Shown: piece by piece, positions 1-11,724 of the stretch | Layout: the number at the start of each line of letters is the position of its first letter | How positions within the stretch are numbered: position 1 is the first letter of the stretch | Origin: Athripsodes cinereus | Lineage: Eukaryota; Arthropoda; Insecta; Trichoptera; Leptoceridae | Reading direction: 5' to 3' | DNA: 64,000 bases | Assembly (NCBI GenBank): GCA_947579605.1 | Contig: OX388310.1 | Location: 6,137,557-6,201,556 of the forward strand | Notes under the pieces: model-generated | Database searches by the model: none | Told to the model about the DNA's origin: nothing | The model's input: the letters and a program-made list of their open reading frames with translations, nothing else | Program-made: the position numbers and the translations under genes

Positions 1-2037
1 CGAATTTTTCCAAACTACATTTTAATATACTTTAAAAAACAAAGATGACTGATCGCATTGAACAAAATGCATCCAAAAAGTATAAACAAGGATTTATTAT
101 TTGTTTGTATTACGCAAAACCCAACCTAACAACATCTCTCACTTAAGTTATTTATAATATTATTAAATGCAAGGGTAATGAAAAAGTACTCTATTTTTTT
201 TACTTCATCGTCATATCGTTCCGTAAAATACTAATGACTCGCTCAACAAAAACAAATATTATACAGTATTATTTATGTATTCTAATACCTAACTATAATT
301 AAAATTTCTTGATTTTATTTTTTTTAATTTAACTTTTACAATTTAATTTATTTTTATCATAAAACTAATTTATTATTTACGAAAAATATAATACCTAATT
401 AATTTTGTACATTATTTCTTTAGAAATAAATTTATACACAATGAATATTTTTAAAAAATATATCTCCCTCCATTGGATTTATATAATTTGTTTTTAACAA
501 AAAAATTTTGACAATAAAAATCGTCATTTGACAATATAAAAATCGATAAAAAAATCGTTACCTTCTCTAATTAACACTTAAATACAACTATAAATTTATA
601 AATTTTTTTTTTTATTAAAATTACCCGAATATTATCAAATAGATTTTTTTTTTTTAACCTAATATTATTATTAAAATTAATTATTCTAATTATTTTAACA
701 TCAACTTACATTATGCCTAAAATAATTTTTATCATAAGATTAATAAAGAAATTATTAGTACATTTATTTATATTCACCCTCAATCATTCTTAAAACTTTC
801 TTTCCATCCTGTATATATGCAGATAATATTATAGGCATGGCATCAATATGATTATACCTATAACATAGTACCATGCGGTTCTATAATAAATTCACAAGCC
901 GCTAATATTGATAAGTCATAATTTTGTTACACGCACCGTCAAAAAACATTATGTTGTAGGTATTTTATACCTATAAAGACCAAATTTTCAATACACCAAT
1001 CGACCATACAATATAAATGTAACTACCTATATACCTATCTGATTATTTTATGCTGACTTCTATATTTTAATATTGTAAATTGAAATTTTTTTATTTCGAT
1101 TAATTTTTAGTAGGTAATTGACTATCTTATTAAACTAAATATATGTACCTACATATATGTCTCATTGTTTTAGCAAAATCATGGCATTGAAATTCCAAAG
1201 AAAATACATATCACAAAATCACTTACCCCCTCCGTTGGAGTATATTGCTTGGAAAATTAACGAACTGCAATTCCTTACTTTGTAATGTCATGAAAATGTG
1301 AAAATGTCCTGTATAATTCCTTCAATACTATAATCTATTTTCCTTCTGTTATTTGCATTTGTTATCCTTCTGTTATTTTGTTATTTGCTGGAATAATTTC
1401 ATATGGCATTAATATACACATCACACATAGCACACAAAAAAATTTCCTTTTATGATACAAATATTAACTGAAGGAGAGTAGAATACAATTTATGAAACAA
1501 AATATATTTTATTTTATCAAATTCATAACCAATCAAATATAAGGCAATGTTTTTATTTTGTTTCTTGTTTATAAAATTTGCAAAATTGCTAGAATTATTA
1601 CTCTTTAAAATATTACAAAAATTGCAACTGCATTTAACAAATATTTTTCGGCGATTCTATTCTTTAAAAGAATAATCGAAAGCGAATAATACCTAAATAA
1701 ATTTTAAATTACCTATTGTAAGGTTTGTAACATCAGTATTATTTCTTTATTTTAAAAAAAAGTAGGTTATATTAAATTAATCTTTGCAACATTTCTTTAT
1801 AGCAACATGTGGCTGATAAAATTGCAACAAATTATATGCGATGCAAAAATATACTGTTGCCAATAATTTACATAGCTTCAATTTTAATTTTTTTTTTTTT
1901 AACAATTATTAATGATATGATTACATATATGAAGCAAATAATTTAATATTTAAAATTTTCTTAAAACTAATACTTATAATTATTGCAATTACAATGCGAC
2001 AACTCAAAATAAAGGAATTTCCCCCAATTAAGGCAAA
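1..2037. other. AT-rich stretch, no gene seen
   Basis: Very AT-rich sequence with long A and T runs and short local duplications, such as repeated TTCTGTTATTTG near 1345-1390. I see no coding segment of convincing composition, no RNA gene and no recognisable transposon end. If the minus-strand LTR at 2064-3169 was once a 5' LTR, its internal region should lie here, but no gag or pol coding remains are visible. Confidence 0.6.
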
Positions 2038-2040
2038 ATT

Positions 2041-2058
2041 AGCCTCACGTGGGCGCAA
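2041..2058 (-). other. primer-binding-site-like sequence (tRNA-Lys type) next to LTR
   Basis: Read on the minus strand, five bases after the LTR end (ACA) comes TTGCGCCCACGTGAGGCT. It resembles the complement of an insect tRNA-Lys 3' end (TGGCGCCC...CGTGGGGC type), with one substitution near the start and one missing base. A primer site just inside a 5' LTR is expected of a Ty3/gypsy-like LTR retrotransposon. The tRNA match is from general knowledge and was not searched. Confidence 0.45.
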
Positions 2059-2063
2059 ATTAA

Positions 2064-3169
2064 TGTGGCGTTATTCGGTAGAGCATGAGAAAAGATTAAA
2101 TAAAATTAGTACGAATCTTCCATACAGAATCTTAGTTTACATATTTATCCCAGAGCATGGGTTGAAATTCCTTCATAAAAATGCAAAAATTATATTCTAC
2201 GAAACACTCTATATGGATTATTCTGGACTTTATATTATGAATATTTTAATACAATTTATTGATAATTAAATATAAGATATATATATAATTAAGAGACAAA
2301 TCAGTTGTGCATCACATACAAAAAAATGTATGAATAAATTAAAATTACCCAACTACATTGGAACATGGTATGAATACAACATAATTAAAAACTTTAAAAT
2401 CTACATTACGACCTGATCAAATTCCTTCTGTGGGTACCCCTTCCAGACATCCATCCCATGTTTATCTTTAATTGTAGTCTCTCTTACTCCTCCCAGACAC
2501 AACTCAAACTTCTTCATCCACACAGAATAAACAGTATCGATCTCAACATTTCTTCCAACATAGTACAGCTCCATGCAGTTCAATACATATGTAATTAATG
2601 TGATTCCACAATTTATCACGAGTCCATGTCTTGTATCCGAGAAACCAGAAACTATGAAATAAGAACTCGGAATTATGAACTCGTAACTAGGAACTCGGAA
2701 TTATGAGCTCGGAACTAGGAACTCGTAGCTAGGACCGCATCTGATTAAAATAGAAATTCAGAATTAAAAGAATATTCCATTCATCATTCAATTATACAAT
2801 TGACTAATTAAATAATTCGACAACGTTTTACCTACCTTAATGGCGGATTAATCACTAATTCACTGTTATAACATTATATATAAAAATCGAATGAATATCT
2901 TTATCATCCATTATGAATTAAAATAAACTTTTTTTATATATTACACAAAACTAATTTGATTTTTACATGTCGAGTTGTCGCATCGTAAGAGAAATTTCAA
3001 ACGACGTGCGGTGCTTTTTATAACTCGGCCGAAGAATGACATTGTTGCAAAATCACATAGGCGACTTGTGGGTGAACAAAATTTTATTATCCACACTTCC
3101 TTTCCGCAATGTTGCAAACATTCAAAAATTCATATTCTTAATAATTTTAATGTGAATTAATCTGTCACA
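2064..3169 (-). mobile_element. LTR of an LTR retrotransposon (diverged copy, minus strand)
   Basis: This is the reverse complement of the 1,128-bp LTR at 14087-15214, alignable end to end by eye with scattered substitutions and small indels. On the minus strand it starts TGTGACAG and ends GCCACA, the usual TG...CA form. A TATAAAA-like box lies at 3015-3023 on the minus strand. The flanks (TTAA before 2064, CTGG after 3169) do not form a target duplication. With the primer site at 2041-2058 this looks like the 5' LTR of a decayed element rather than a clean solo LTR. A 72-codon minus-strand frame at 2401-2619 and a plus-strand frame overlapping the end are within the LTR and resemble nothing I recognise. 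Confidence 0.7.
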
Positions 3170-3925
3170 CTGGTTTATTTTGAAGGTATCCAGTAGTCTA
3201 ATGGCATGTAAGAAACATGCAACTAGCCTGCTGTGTACCCATAAAAAATAAAAATGTAAAGATATCCACAATGTTTTAGGTACCTTGTCGCTGAATCAAA
3301 GATATTAAATGTTGGATAAGGGATGATAAATTGATGCTTTACCTTAACAGGACGCATAAAAACCTATTCCTTTTCTTTTCGGGGAGTTTTATGGAGTGTA
3401 CTCATGTAATATGTATTTATAATTAATATTCAATTAGTCTTATTTTCCGTCAATTTGATGTTGATATCCTGAACGAAGCCTAAATAGTTTAAACCCTATA
3501 ATAGATCTAATAATTAATATGGGGTTAAGTTTTTCATTCACTAAATAAAAATTAGTATGACCCTTTTCTTTTTCTCTCGCCCTCGTTATTTTAATGATAG
3601 CCTTAATCATTCTGACGGCCTTAATAATATTATTTATAATGTAACATGAAACATAAATAGTCAAATGTTGTATAAAACATTTACAGTCATACTTGCAAAC
3701 TATGAATAATTACAGCTATTCCCGCTGTAAGACCTGATTTAGTTACAAAAATTGTCGTTGTTCCGAGCATTTTTTAAGGATGACGTGATTTTACAAACAC
3801 TAGAAACATATTGCACGAATTGGAGACCAGCAAAATGGACCAGCAGACCAGACGAACCAAAACATTTTGAAAAACATAGACAGTAAAATTAAAAACACAC
3901 ACATATTGAAATGAATCTATGTTTC
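3170..3925. other. unassigned, one possible degraded S1 piece
   Basis: No gene is evident. Around 3210-3240 the words ACATGCAACTAGCCTGCTG resemble the 3' part of the S1 repeat family. The rest is AT-rich unique-looking sequence. The 74-codon frame on the minus strand near 3440-3664 has no recognisable motif. Confidence 0.4.
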
Positions 3926-4504
3926 AAACCAATCAGACATCTCCTTTGGATAACCATAATTACACAATGCAAAATGGTGCAAAATCTAATCGGAAGAAAA
4001 TTTTATTTAATGAGAAAGGCGTCCCAACGGTAACGAATTGGCTATTGATAAGCGTTGGCACGCCTTTCTTATATATTCTTCTAATTTTTAAAATATGCAA
4101 TGTGCACAATACGCTCAACAAAGACATCCACCAATATGCTGAACGAGATCACTAGAGCCAACAAATCCTGCTTCTATGACAGGTTTTTTGATGTCGCAGG
4201 ACTCGTCATTTGGATTCGGCTCTCCGAGGACCTTCGTAAAAACTAATCAATAACAAATTGAAGACATCGCTCTTCCAGCATTGTTTCTATCGCCGCGTCT
4301 TATAAATCTTCCGACTTAAAAACAATGTATAAATATGATTCTCTAATCGAGATATCTGTTTGGTTTTGTCATCTGCGCTTTGTGACCGAATGCAACAATC
4401 GAGATGTCTGTTTGGTTTTGTCATCTGCGCTTTGTGACCGAATGCAACAATCGAGATGTCTGTTTGGTTTTGTCATCTGCGCTTTGTGACCGAATGCAAC
4501 AAAA
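3926..4504. mobile_element. composite foldback element, family A, carrying a LINE fragment
   Basis: The left end (AAACCAATCAGA...) and the shared core (GAGAAAGGCGTCCCAACG, ACGAATTGGCT) match the family A foldbacks at 41250, 44457 and 60678. The right end carries the opposite terminus (GGTTTTGTCATCTGCGC), here in three tandem copies. Between them, around 4156-4260, a plus-strand frame reads KSCFYDRFFDVAGLVIW then RLSEDLRKN and a stop. This matches the C-terminal block of CR1/L2-like LINE proteins, and compares with the minus-strand copy at 8777-9058. The whole appears to be a non-autonomous element that carries a LINE tail, though independent insertion of the LINE piece is possible. Confidence 0.5.
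4349..4504 (+). repeat. tandem repeat, 52 bp x 3
   Basis: Three head-to-tail units start at 4349, 4401 and 4453. Each contains TCTGTTTGGTTTTGTCATCT and GCTTTGTGACCGAATGCAAC. Units are nearly identical; the first has GATATC where the others have GATGTC. They are amplified terminal sequence of the family A foldback element. Confidence 0.9.
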
Positions 4505-5682
4505 TAGTAATGTTGTGTTTGGATTAGTTTATAATGAAAATTGTTCATTATTAAAGTCTTCTTGTTTTAGGCGTGTCCAAAACATAGAAAAGCATTAGCT
4601 TTTTGAAACCTTAAAAAAAATTAGCAAAACACCTTATGTAGTGATATCGTCTAAAATTTATATTGCTACTAATAATTTCAAATTTTGGCTAAGCATTGAG
4701 TGGGTATATATATTTTTTTCTATCCTCAATAAGGGTTTTAATTTAAGCAGGATAATAGTCTCGTGAATAAGGTTTTTCATTTAATCGGGACTAACATTTG
4801 ATATATATTATTATGCAGGTAAACAGGTTTAATTATGCATTTTTATCTAAGTAGACCACACTATGTGGACATATTAATATTATATACGTATTTTGTAACA
4901 GCTTATATTTATGTGTTACTACATTAATACACAAACTATTATTGTCAAAAAAAAGCCATGTAATTAATCATTTCATAACTTTATGTTATTATTCTAATGT
5001 TTTAGTGTTATAATTAATTCAAATACTAACGTTTATTATTTACTGTATGTAATTTGAGTTCATTGTTTTATTTCTGTAGAGAAATACTTTTAACACTCCA
5101 TGACATACTTTTTTTCTATCTGAGTGACACACATTTACCTAACAGGCAAAGCATTTGCATATAATATTAATTTATACGGTTGACGCTATCGAAAAGTAAT
5201 GCGAAACTTGTAGGAACGTAGTTTGAAAAATAAACCTATAAATTAAATGTATAGTTCCGCATTGGAAGCTTTTATTATTTTTATATACCTAGCTTTTATT
5301 ATAAATGACAACCTTGTGGGCTTAGTGTAAAATTATAGATACAAGTTGAGTTGGATAATGCATTGTCTATGTTTTGTGATTTTGTATATTATTTATGTTC
5401 ATATTATGTATATTCAAATGTTTTATAATCCGAATAAATGAAATTAAATTAAATTAACTTTCTTCCGGTACCCCGTGGACTCTCCGGTAAATAAAAGGCT
5501 TCCCATTCTTTTGTTCTGTATGTTTCCTAGTGATCTGTAGAACACAGCTGATGTCTGTAAAACTTCACGAAAAAAGCAATTAACAAAAGGCAAGTATTAA
5601 AAAAATACGATAATTCAAATCTACTTCATTTTCCTTATAACTGATAACAAAATACCGGCGCTTGTTAAGAGTAGAGTATTCA
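4505..5682. other. no gene seen
   Basis: AT-rich sequence without a convincing frame, repeat family or RNA gene. AATAAA-type strings occur, as expected by chance in DNA of this composition. Confidence 0.5.
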
Positions 5683-5875
5683 TTAAGGGTTTTCTACCAC
5701 TTTCCCTTGGAAGTTTTAAGAGCTGAGCTCCTATATCATTCAGATTCAACGAAACAAAAAAAATCAAAGGGAGGGCTCAGGATTTGCCTTAAGGGCTCCT
5801 CCCGACAAAATCCTTCCCTAAATTATAACCCTTAATGTTCCTTGGAAGAGATACTCACTACAACGCACTTCTCAC
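5683..5875 (-). repeat. dispersed repeat family F, copy 1
   Basis: The reverse complement matches 32592-32790 over about 190 bp, including shared words GATATAGGAGCTCAGCTCT, GGATTTTGTCGG and GTAGTGAGTATCTC. Two copies in opposite orientation 27 kb apart show an interspersed element. No coding content or clear terminal repeats are visible, so the class is unknown. Confidence 0.7.
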
Positions 5876-6071
5876 TACTGAGATATCCAGCGTAGAGTAT
5901 CCAGGACAGTGGTGAAGTATCCAGCAGAATAATGTCATGCAATAAACATATATGTAGATCATACTATGTGCTATAAAAAATAAAATGTTGAAAATGATTG
6001 TTAGACCTCATCGCTGAATTGACGAAATTATATAATATATTATACTCGTAAGTGAAGTTTTATATGCCTTG

Positions 6072-6146
6072 ATGTTGATTACATGCAGCTGGTCTGCTGG
6101 CTACCCCGCTTGTGCCATATGCCGTGATGGTATAGTAGTAGTAGAA
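6072..6146 (+). repeat. S1 repeat, 3' part
   Basis: Contains the S1 3' signature: ACATGCAGCTGGTCTGCTGG, CTACCCCGCTTGTG and ATGCCGTGATGGTATAG, ending in TAG repeats. Sequence upstream to about 5960 is too diverged to assign. Confidence 0.75.
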
Positions 6147-6639
6147 AAAGAATATTTGTAGTTATTTGGATGTATTCCGACTCCAGATCCATCATTGTAA
6201 GTATGAAAAATATATAATCTCCCGCGTTGATAGATTACCCCTATGTATTTAGTTGCGTCACTATCACGCTTGGTTGAAATATGTCGCACTATTTATAATG
6301 TTTGTTGATTGTTCACGAAATAAAATACTAAAATGTATTACGCATCATTGTTTTATATCACCAAAAATATTTTATAGTGGCGTCGACGAAAATGAAAAGA
6401 ATTCATAAGGGAGTCATTTAGATTTTCCAGTGCGGTCATTGTCGTACGACAGTATGTTTAAGATATATTTTTATTATTTTTATTTCGACCAAGAAAAATC
6501 CATACAATACAATATAGGTACGAACATACATAGATGACGTAATATTGTCTTATTTTGGCCTTGTTTGTCCCTAAGGTGAAAATGTAATTTTTATGAACAG
6601 CAGGCCTATCATAATCCTCATAAATATTTGAGTCCGTTC

Positions 6640-6925
6640 CTGTTCGTTGTATTTTTTTGTGTTTTATTATGTCTTTTTCACAGTGACAATAATCGATTAT
6701 ATTTGGTGAAAAAATATTACCCTCTATACGAGCTGATGTCTTTTGAACACGTTTCAGTAAATTGAAATTATATATAATGATTTTAGAATCGCATTTTGTG
6801 ATGACTTGTCTCAAATTTTGTATGGTAAGTGAGTTAAGTTCTGGACAGTCAAAGTTTGAAATGAGTATTTTACTGAGAACTATGAGATCTATTATAACAC
6901 GTCTGTCAGATAGCTTTGTCATACC
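6640..6925 (-). mobile_element. degraded LINE reverse transcriptase C-terminal fragment
   Basis: A 154-codon minus-strand frame (6458-6922) contains LSDRRVIIDLIVLSKIL then DCPEL, and farther on IFSPNIIDY. This follows the C-terminal pattern of some insect LINE proteins (SDRR...FL.KL...DCP.LL...SP..R). Only about the first 100 residues fit; the rest is AT-rich run-on. The call is from pattern memory, and an unrelated frame cannot be excluded. Confidence 0.4.
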
Positions 6926-7007
6926 GAGTTCGACCAGTAAGTAAAAACTCTAAACAAATTTCTGCAACAGCATTAATTAATTAATACATCTTAACAAATT
7001 GTGAGGT

Positions 7008-7135
7008 AGTCGCTAGTCTAATGGTAGAACCTTGGACATTCAATGGATTGCACCCACTACCGTCTTTCTCCACTTTCACGATACAAGCATATTGCTTACA
7101 CACTGTGAGGATATTTGGAGTATATTTACGCTTAT
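7008..7135 (+). repeat. diverged tRNA-derived SINE, family T1
   Basis: Matches the T1 SINE at 40507 in order: GTCGCTAGTCTAATGGTAGA (A-box region), then CCACTTTCACGATACAAGC, then TGCTTACACACTGTGA. The B box is eroded. It is one of five T1 copies in the window. Confidence 0.5.
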
Positions 7136-7586
7136 TTCAAATCCAGACTCGTTTTCTAAATAACAAATATCACAGAATTTACATTTTTACTAAATTCAAG
7201 TTGAAAAGATCTTATTTTTCACCTTATTTGCGAGTCGTAACATTTTCCAGGTAGGTACATGTGTAAATACGTTGGGATATATTCGTTTCACATTTTCAAG
7301 TACTAAGCAGCATGCAGATTTTACTCGATACTTTTAATACAATCCTCTCACCACTCCTGCGTATCTCGTGCCCAGTATTTCAATAATTCTTTAAGATGAC
7401 ACTTATCCTGAGCTAGCCGTTAATTTGGTTAAATTTGATTTTACATCCAGTTAAATTTCAAATATATTTAACACCAAAAAGTAAGAGGTTGAATGATCCT
7501 AAGTGATATTCGTCAACCGTTACACAAAGATGATATTATGATCTTTATCAATTTAAATCGATCAGTCTAATATTGACAATGACAAT

Positions 7587-7740
7587 AAATTAGTCCTACA
7601 AAACGGCCACGTGTTGAGTACATTGAACAGGAGAACATGCATGAGGAATTGTATGACAGTGACGGAAGCGAAAAATGTATGCAAGGATAGAAGGAATTGG
7701 CGCTCGATCCTTTCTGCCTACCCCGCGAGGAAAGATGGTA
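7587..7740 (+). mobile_element. LINE family H, C-terminal coding fragment
   Basis: One plus-strand frame reads LQNGHVLSTLNRRTCMRNCM followed by an EAK.VCKDRRNWRSILSAYP block, without an internal stop before about 7735. Other copies sit at 13945-14086 plus 15215-15300, 17696-17790, 20025-20410 and 43890-43975. This is the extreme C terminus of a non-LTR retrotransposon polyprotein. It is truncated at the 5' side and is non-functional alone. Confidence 0.65.
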
Positions 7741-7916
7741 TGTATGTATATATATGTACGTACAATAAATTACTGTCATAGAGGGACGCGCTATTTTCTA
7801 CTTACATTTAGGTGTGAAATATTTATGAAATATTAAAATTCATTGGATTTTAAAGTGAAAATTAACCAAATTAAGGAAAAGTTGGAATAAAACTACACAT
7901 AACACCCGGGAAAGAA

Positions 7917-8147
7917 TATGTCTCCCACTCTTTTCCGTATCTTTTTGAGTGTCCTGTAAAAGGCAGGTGTTCAAAATAATTAAGACATTGTACATCTTAA
8001 ACAGAGCGATGAGGTCTGTCATCTGTCACCCATCCTAAGTGTATTATTTTTCTTTGTAGACAAGGAAAGGACAGCTTGCATGTTTGTTGCACGCGGCTTG
8101 TCTGACAGCTTCTCCATTATTTGGTGTATGCTGTGATGGTATAGTAG
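7917..8147 (+). repeat. S1 repeat, near full length
   Basis: Begins TCTCCCACTCTTTTCCGTAT, then GAGTGTCCTGTAAAAGGCAG, AAGACATT, CACCCATCC, GGACAGCTTGCATGTTTGTT and a diverged 3' end CTGTGATGGTATAGTAG. The order agrees with copies at 12070 and 27296, giving a family length of about 225 bp. No A or B box is obvious, so a tRNA origin is not supported. Confidence 0.8.
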
Positions 8148-8586
8148 CTCAGGATAAGTGTCAACCTAAGAGCACATAGAAATATTGGGTTTCAAAAAGG
8201 TTAACCAATGTATCGGAGCTCTTTACAAAATAATACAACAAATAGAAAAATAAACACAGCATCTTACTTTAACTCGGTAAAGGATAAAATGCAAATCCGC
8301 TTCACTTGAAATAGTTGTCGATAATGTTTCCTTTGCATTTCAATTTCCGTTGAAGCATTCTGTAATCGAAATTTCATCGTGAGATTTGTATAGGTAATAA
8401 TAACTGTAAATGTTTTTATTCTGTTTAAACGTAAATGCAGATTATTTGTTTACATGACTTACTCGTCGAATAGAAATTCAATATTAAATAAGTACCTAAA
8501 TTTTACTCTAAATTTTCCAATTCCTTGTAAATAGAAGTTATCTTCAATTGATCGTGTTTTTATTTTACAACATTTTCAATTAAGTG

Positions 8587-8710
8587 AAGAGGTGATTGTG
8601 CACTGTAAAAGGCACAATCATCTCTTATTAAAATATTCCATTCAGCGATGAGTTATGCCTGAGTTCCTGAATGTCTAATTTTTTTCATGTTACGTAGAGG
8701 ACAATTCGCG
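8587..8710 (+). repeat. degraded S1 copy with an internal hairpin
   Basis: Contains CTGTAAAAGGCA, ATTCAGCGATGAG, CCTGAATGTCTAATTTTT and GTAGAGGACA in S1 order. In place of the usual 5' words, AAGAGGTGATTGTGC and GCACAATCATCTCTT form a 15-bp stem with a 10-base loop at 8587-8626. Confidence 0.5.
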
Positions 8711-8719
8711 TGTAAATTA

Positions 8720-9058
8720 CATGATGATGATGATTTTGGATGATTTTATTTTGACGCCGTTAAACACTCCCTAGACTCAGAAGAGTTCAGTTTTCAATTT
8801 GCTTCTGAAGCTAGTGACAGTCTGACTATCTCTCAATGGCACCGGTAGGCGATTCCACGTAACCGGTCCAACAACACCAAAGGCCCTATCATAGAAGTAA
8901 GACTTACCGGCTCTTTTGGGCTCAGTAAGTCTATTTACAGCTAGTTCCGAAGAGCGCAGAGCTCTTCTAGTGGTCGAGTCAAGGGGGCAAAGCTCTGTGA
9001 GGCACGATGGTGGACATGCAGTTAATCTGCCGTTTATCCCACTTATAGAATAAGTCAT
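8720..9058 (-). mobile_element. CR1/L2-like LINE 3' end, minus strand
   Basis: A 93-codon minus-strand frame carries RRALRSSELAVNRL then YDRAFGVVGPVTWNRLP and SFRSKLKTELF. This is the conserved C-terminal block (Y.DRAF...P..WN.LP..LR) of CR1/L2/Jockey-type reverse transcriptases. Downstream on the minus strand the sequence runs to a short ATC repeat at about 8723-8735, a plausible LINE tail. Everything upstream of about 95 codons is lost, which is typical 5' truncation. Confidence 0.7.
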
Positions 9059-9114
9059 GATAACATTAATACTTTAAAAAATAAACTGTTAAACCACCTT
9101 TACTGAGTGTTTCA

Positions 9115-9186
9115 TAACATAAAATAAATTAACATGACATACAATGGCCCATAGGCCATTTTCTGTATGTCATGTTTATTTTATGC
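9115..9186. repeat. near-perfect palindrome (hairpin)
   Basis: Two arms of about 32 bases around a 4-base centre. CATGACATACAATGGCC is answered by GGCCATTTTCTGTATGTCATG, and outer ATAAAATAAATT by an ATTTATTTTAT arm. It is probably a small foldback MITE. Confidence 0.75.
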
Positions 9187-11724
9187 AATTAGTTCATTGA
9201 CATACAAGCTTTTGGAGCCACTGTGAATATTTAAGTGGTGTAAGAACGCACGATTGTCCGGTAATCGCTTGGGGCTACATTAATGTGAAATAAGAATAAT
9301 ATTCTGCCCTCTCTGACTATCCTATTATAATTGCGTTATTGAGGAATAAATAAATTAATAGATTCTACTACTTGAGCACCAGTTGTTTGAATATAAGTAT
9401 TTAGATTGTTATAATGTTTGTAGGTTGTAATCAAAGGTTTGTAGTTTTGGTAAGGATTTTTTTGAAAGGAGCTCTTTTTGATAAACCTGCTCTAGGGATA
9501 AGAGTTTTTCTTTTGAAACATCCATAGAAAGTGATGGAAAACCTTAACGATTTTATATAAAAAAATGAATTGCTTCATCAGTAATTTTACGGTACAAATG
9601 ATATACAGCATTAACTATGAAGTGAGGAATGGGAATAAGCGTGCCTACGGAATTAAAATTAAATTTCCGTTGATATAATCATAATAATTATTAGTTCGTA
9701 TCTACGTGAATTCCCAATCCCAACACACGCGAAGAATCGTGATAATCTACGTATGAACAATATTTAGATCTGTTCAAATTCATGTTTGTTTTTATGTCCT
9801 TTATATCTGTTTTTATAGAGCAAACAAAAAGGAAATCATTCCTTTTATCTTCTTTGAAAACTTGCAGCCATGGAATGTGTTTTTTTTATGAAAAAAATAT
9901 GTGTATCTTATTAACGTCAGAATTGACTTCATTATAACGTTTATGAGTGAGATAGGGTGCAACCATGACTGGTTGTGTATCTTATTTAAGAACAGAGAAA
10001 TTATAGACAGGTTATGTGAAGCCATCATGAATTCATTCGTAAAAACAAACGCTCTTTAGAAGTTATTTCATTGGAGGCGTATACAAGCACAAGAAAAACA
10101 TTTGCATGTTGTGATCAAGTTTCGCTACATATTATCTCACTATTTTGCAGGAAGGTTTTATTTTATTTATTCGAGTATTTTATTGACATTCTCGAATAAA
10201 ATGCGATCTCTTACTTCACATGCGCAAATGAAATTCAAATTTCTAAGAACATGCAAATATCCGCGAATGTGAAAGCGAATATTTTAGAATGACTAAGAAT
10301 ATTATTAAAAATACCGAAAACGGCAAGTTATCAGGAAGTCACTAATTCGCCTGTCTCTTAACGATTTGTTATTAAATTTGTTCCCTGTATTAAATCGCAT
10401 CGAAAAACCTTCTTAACATATTAACTTTCAGTAGCCGAACAGCCCTTGCAGGGCTTAAACCTTAAAAACAAAAGATCTCTGAGCTTTTCTATCTTGAACA
10501 GTGGATTTCTGGGATTACCAGTCTTCGAAACATTCAGCTGCTCTAGATCTCGTAGAAAAATACTAGTATTAGAATATTTTACATCAAATAATATAATAAC
10601 GTATAACGATAATAGCGTGAATCGTGTATTACATAGTACTCCTACTACTTCTATCTACATATTTTATGTACATAGGTATCAAACTTTTAATCTGTAATCA
10701 ATCATTTGTAAATATTTCATAAAGTATCGCGATGATCAATCATCATTCGTGATAATAATAATAATAATATCATCACTGAATATCCCCAAAGAGTAAAAAG
10801 ATGAGCAAGTAGCAAAATTATATTAAAACTTACCTACACGAGTTTAAAAACTGAAAAATATTAATATATATCTGATATTAAAGTTTCAAAGGAAATACTT
10901 ATTTATTTATAAATGTAATATTTCTTACATAGTAAAGATGATAAAAGACACTAAAAATAAATATATAGTTAGAACACAAACTGATAAAAAAAAAGTTCAA
11001 ATAGCGTGTGCATATCCAAAAACAGCATGATAGGTCTAAACTAAACGTAGGTCTGTAGCAAACTTCATTACGTACGATTAATGGTGTTGCCCCTAGAAAA
11101 AATATGATCAAAACTACCAGTTATCAGTTGCGGAAAGAATTAGTTTGATATCACTTGAAAAATCAAAACTACTGCAAAATAAAGGTAAGTAAAGGAATCA
11201 GATTTTTTGAGTGAGTATATTAATTTGAGCACCCTCTGTAAATCAAAATCGGTATGGTTAAGCTTTTTTCTCCCTAAAAACCCTTTCTGCTTAAAAATGA
11301 TATAATATCTTAAGACTTAAGGGATATGTTGAAGAAAAATAGATAAAAGTGTAAAAGTATAATTATGTGGGGAATTAAAGCTCAGATATCTAAATTGCTT
11401 AAAACAAAGTAAACACCGAGTTTATTACGTCGTGTATCAATGCTCTATTTATATCCAAAAGACAAAATCATCGCACGTAAGCAAAGTTAACGTTGTCACG
11501 AAACACTCGGTCATTGTCTATTGAAGGCAGAAAGTTGCTAAGTTCAAATATTATAATAGTATAACATTACATATACAGTATACTGAAAAAGCTTTAAATG
11601 CTGAACGTACGTTGGAAATGACAGTATTTTGTTTTGCCGCATATATTTTCTGTTAATATTTATTAATTCATTTTACACTTACGGTAAGAGCCTTTTACAT
11701 GTTTTAGTCAGTACATGGCTTACA
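9187..11724. other. no gene seen
   Basis: About 2.5 kb of AT-rich sequence without a recognisable element. An ATA microsatellite lies near 10753-10770. Words such as CGAATAAAATGCG and GCGAATATT near 10190-10290 resemble the subterminal repeats of the hAT-like sequence at 62500-62780, but no ends are visible. An 83-codon plus-strand frame near 10446 has no motif. Confidence 0.45.

Noticed and set aside
1994..2269. 91-codon plus-strand frame across the LTR end and primer site
   Set aside because: Antisense to the LTR, with a stop in the other copies; chance frame.
2401..2619. 72-codon minus-strand frame in the LTR
   Set aside because: The copies at 14700 and 17180 carry frame breaks at the same place; no protein family recognised.
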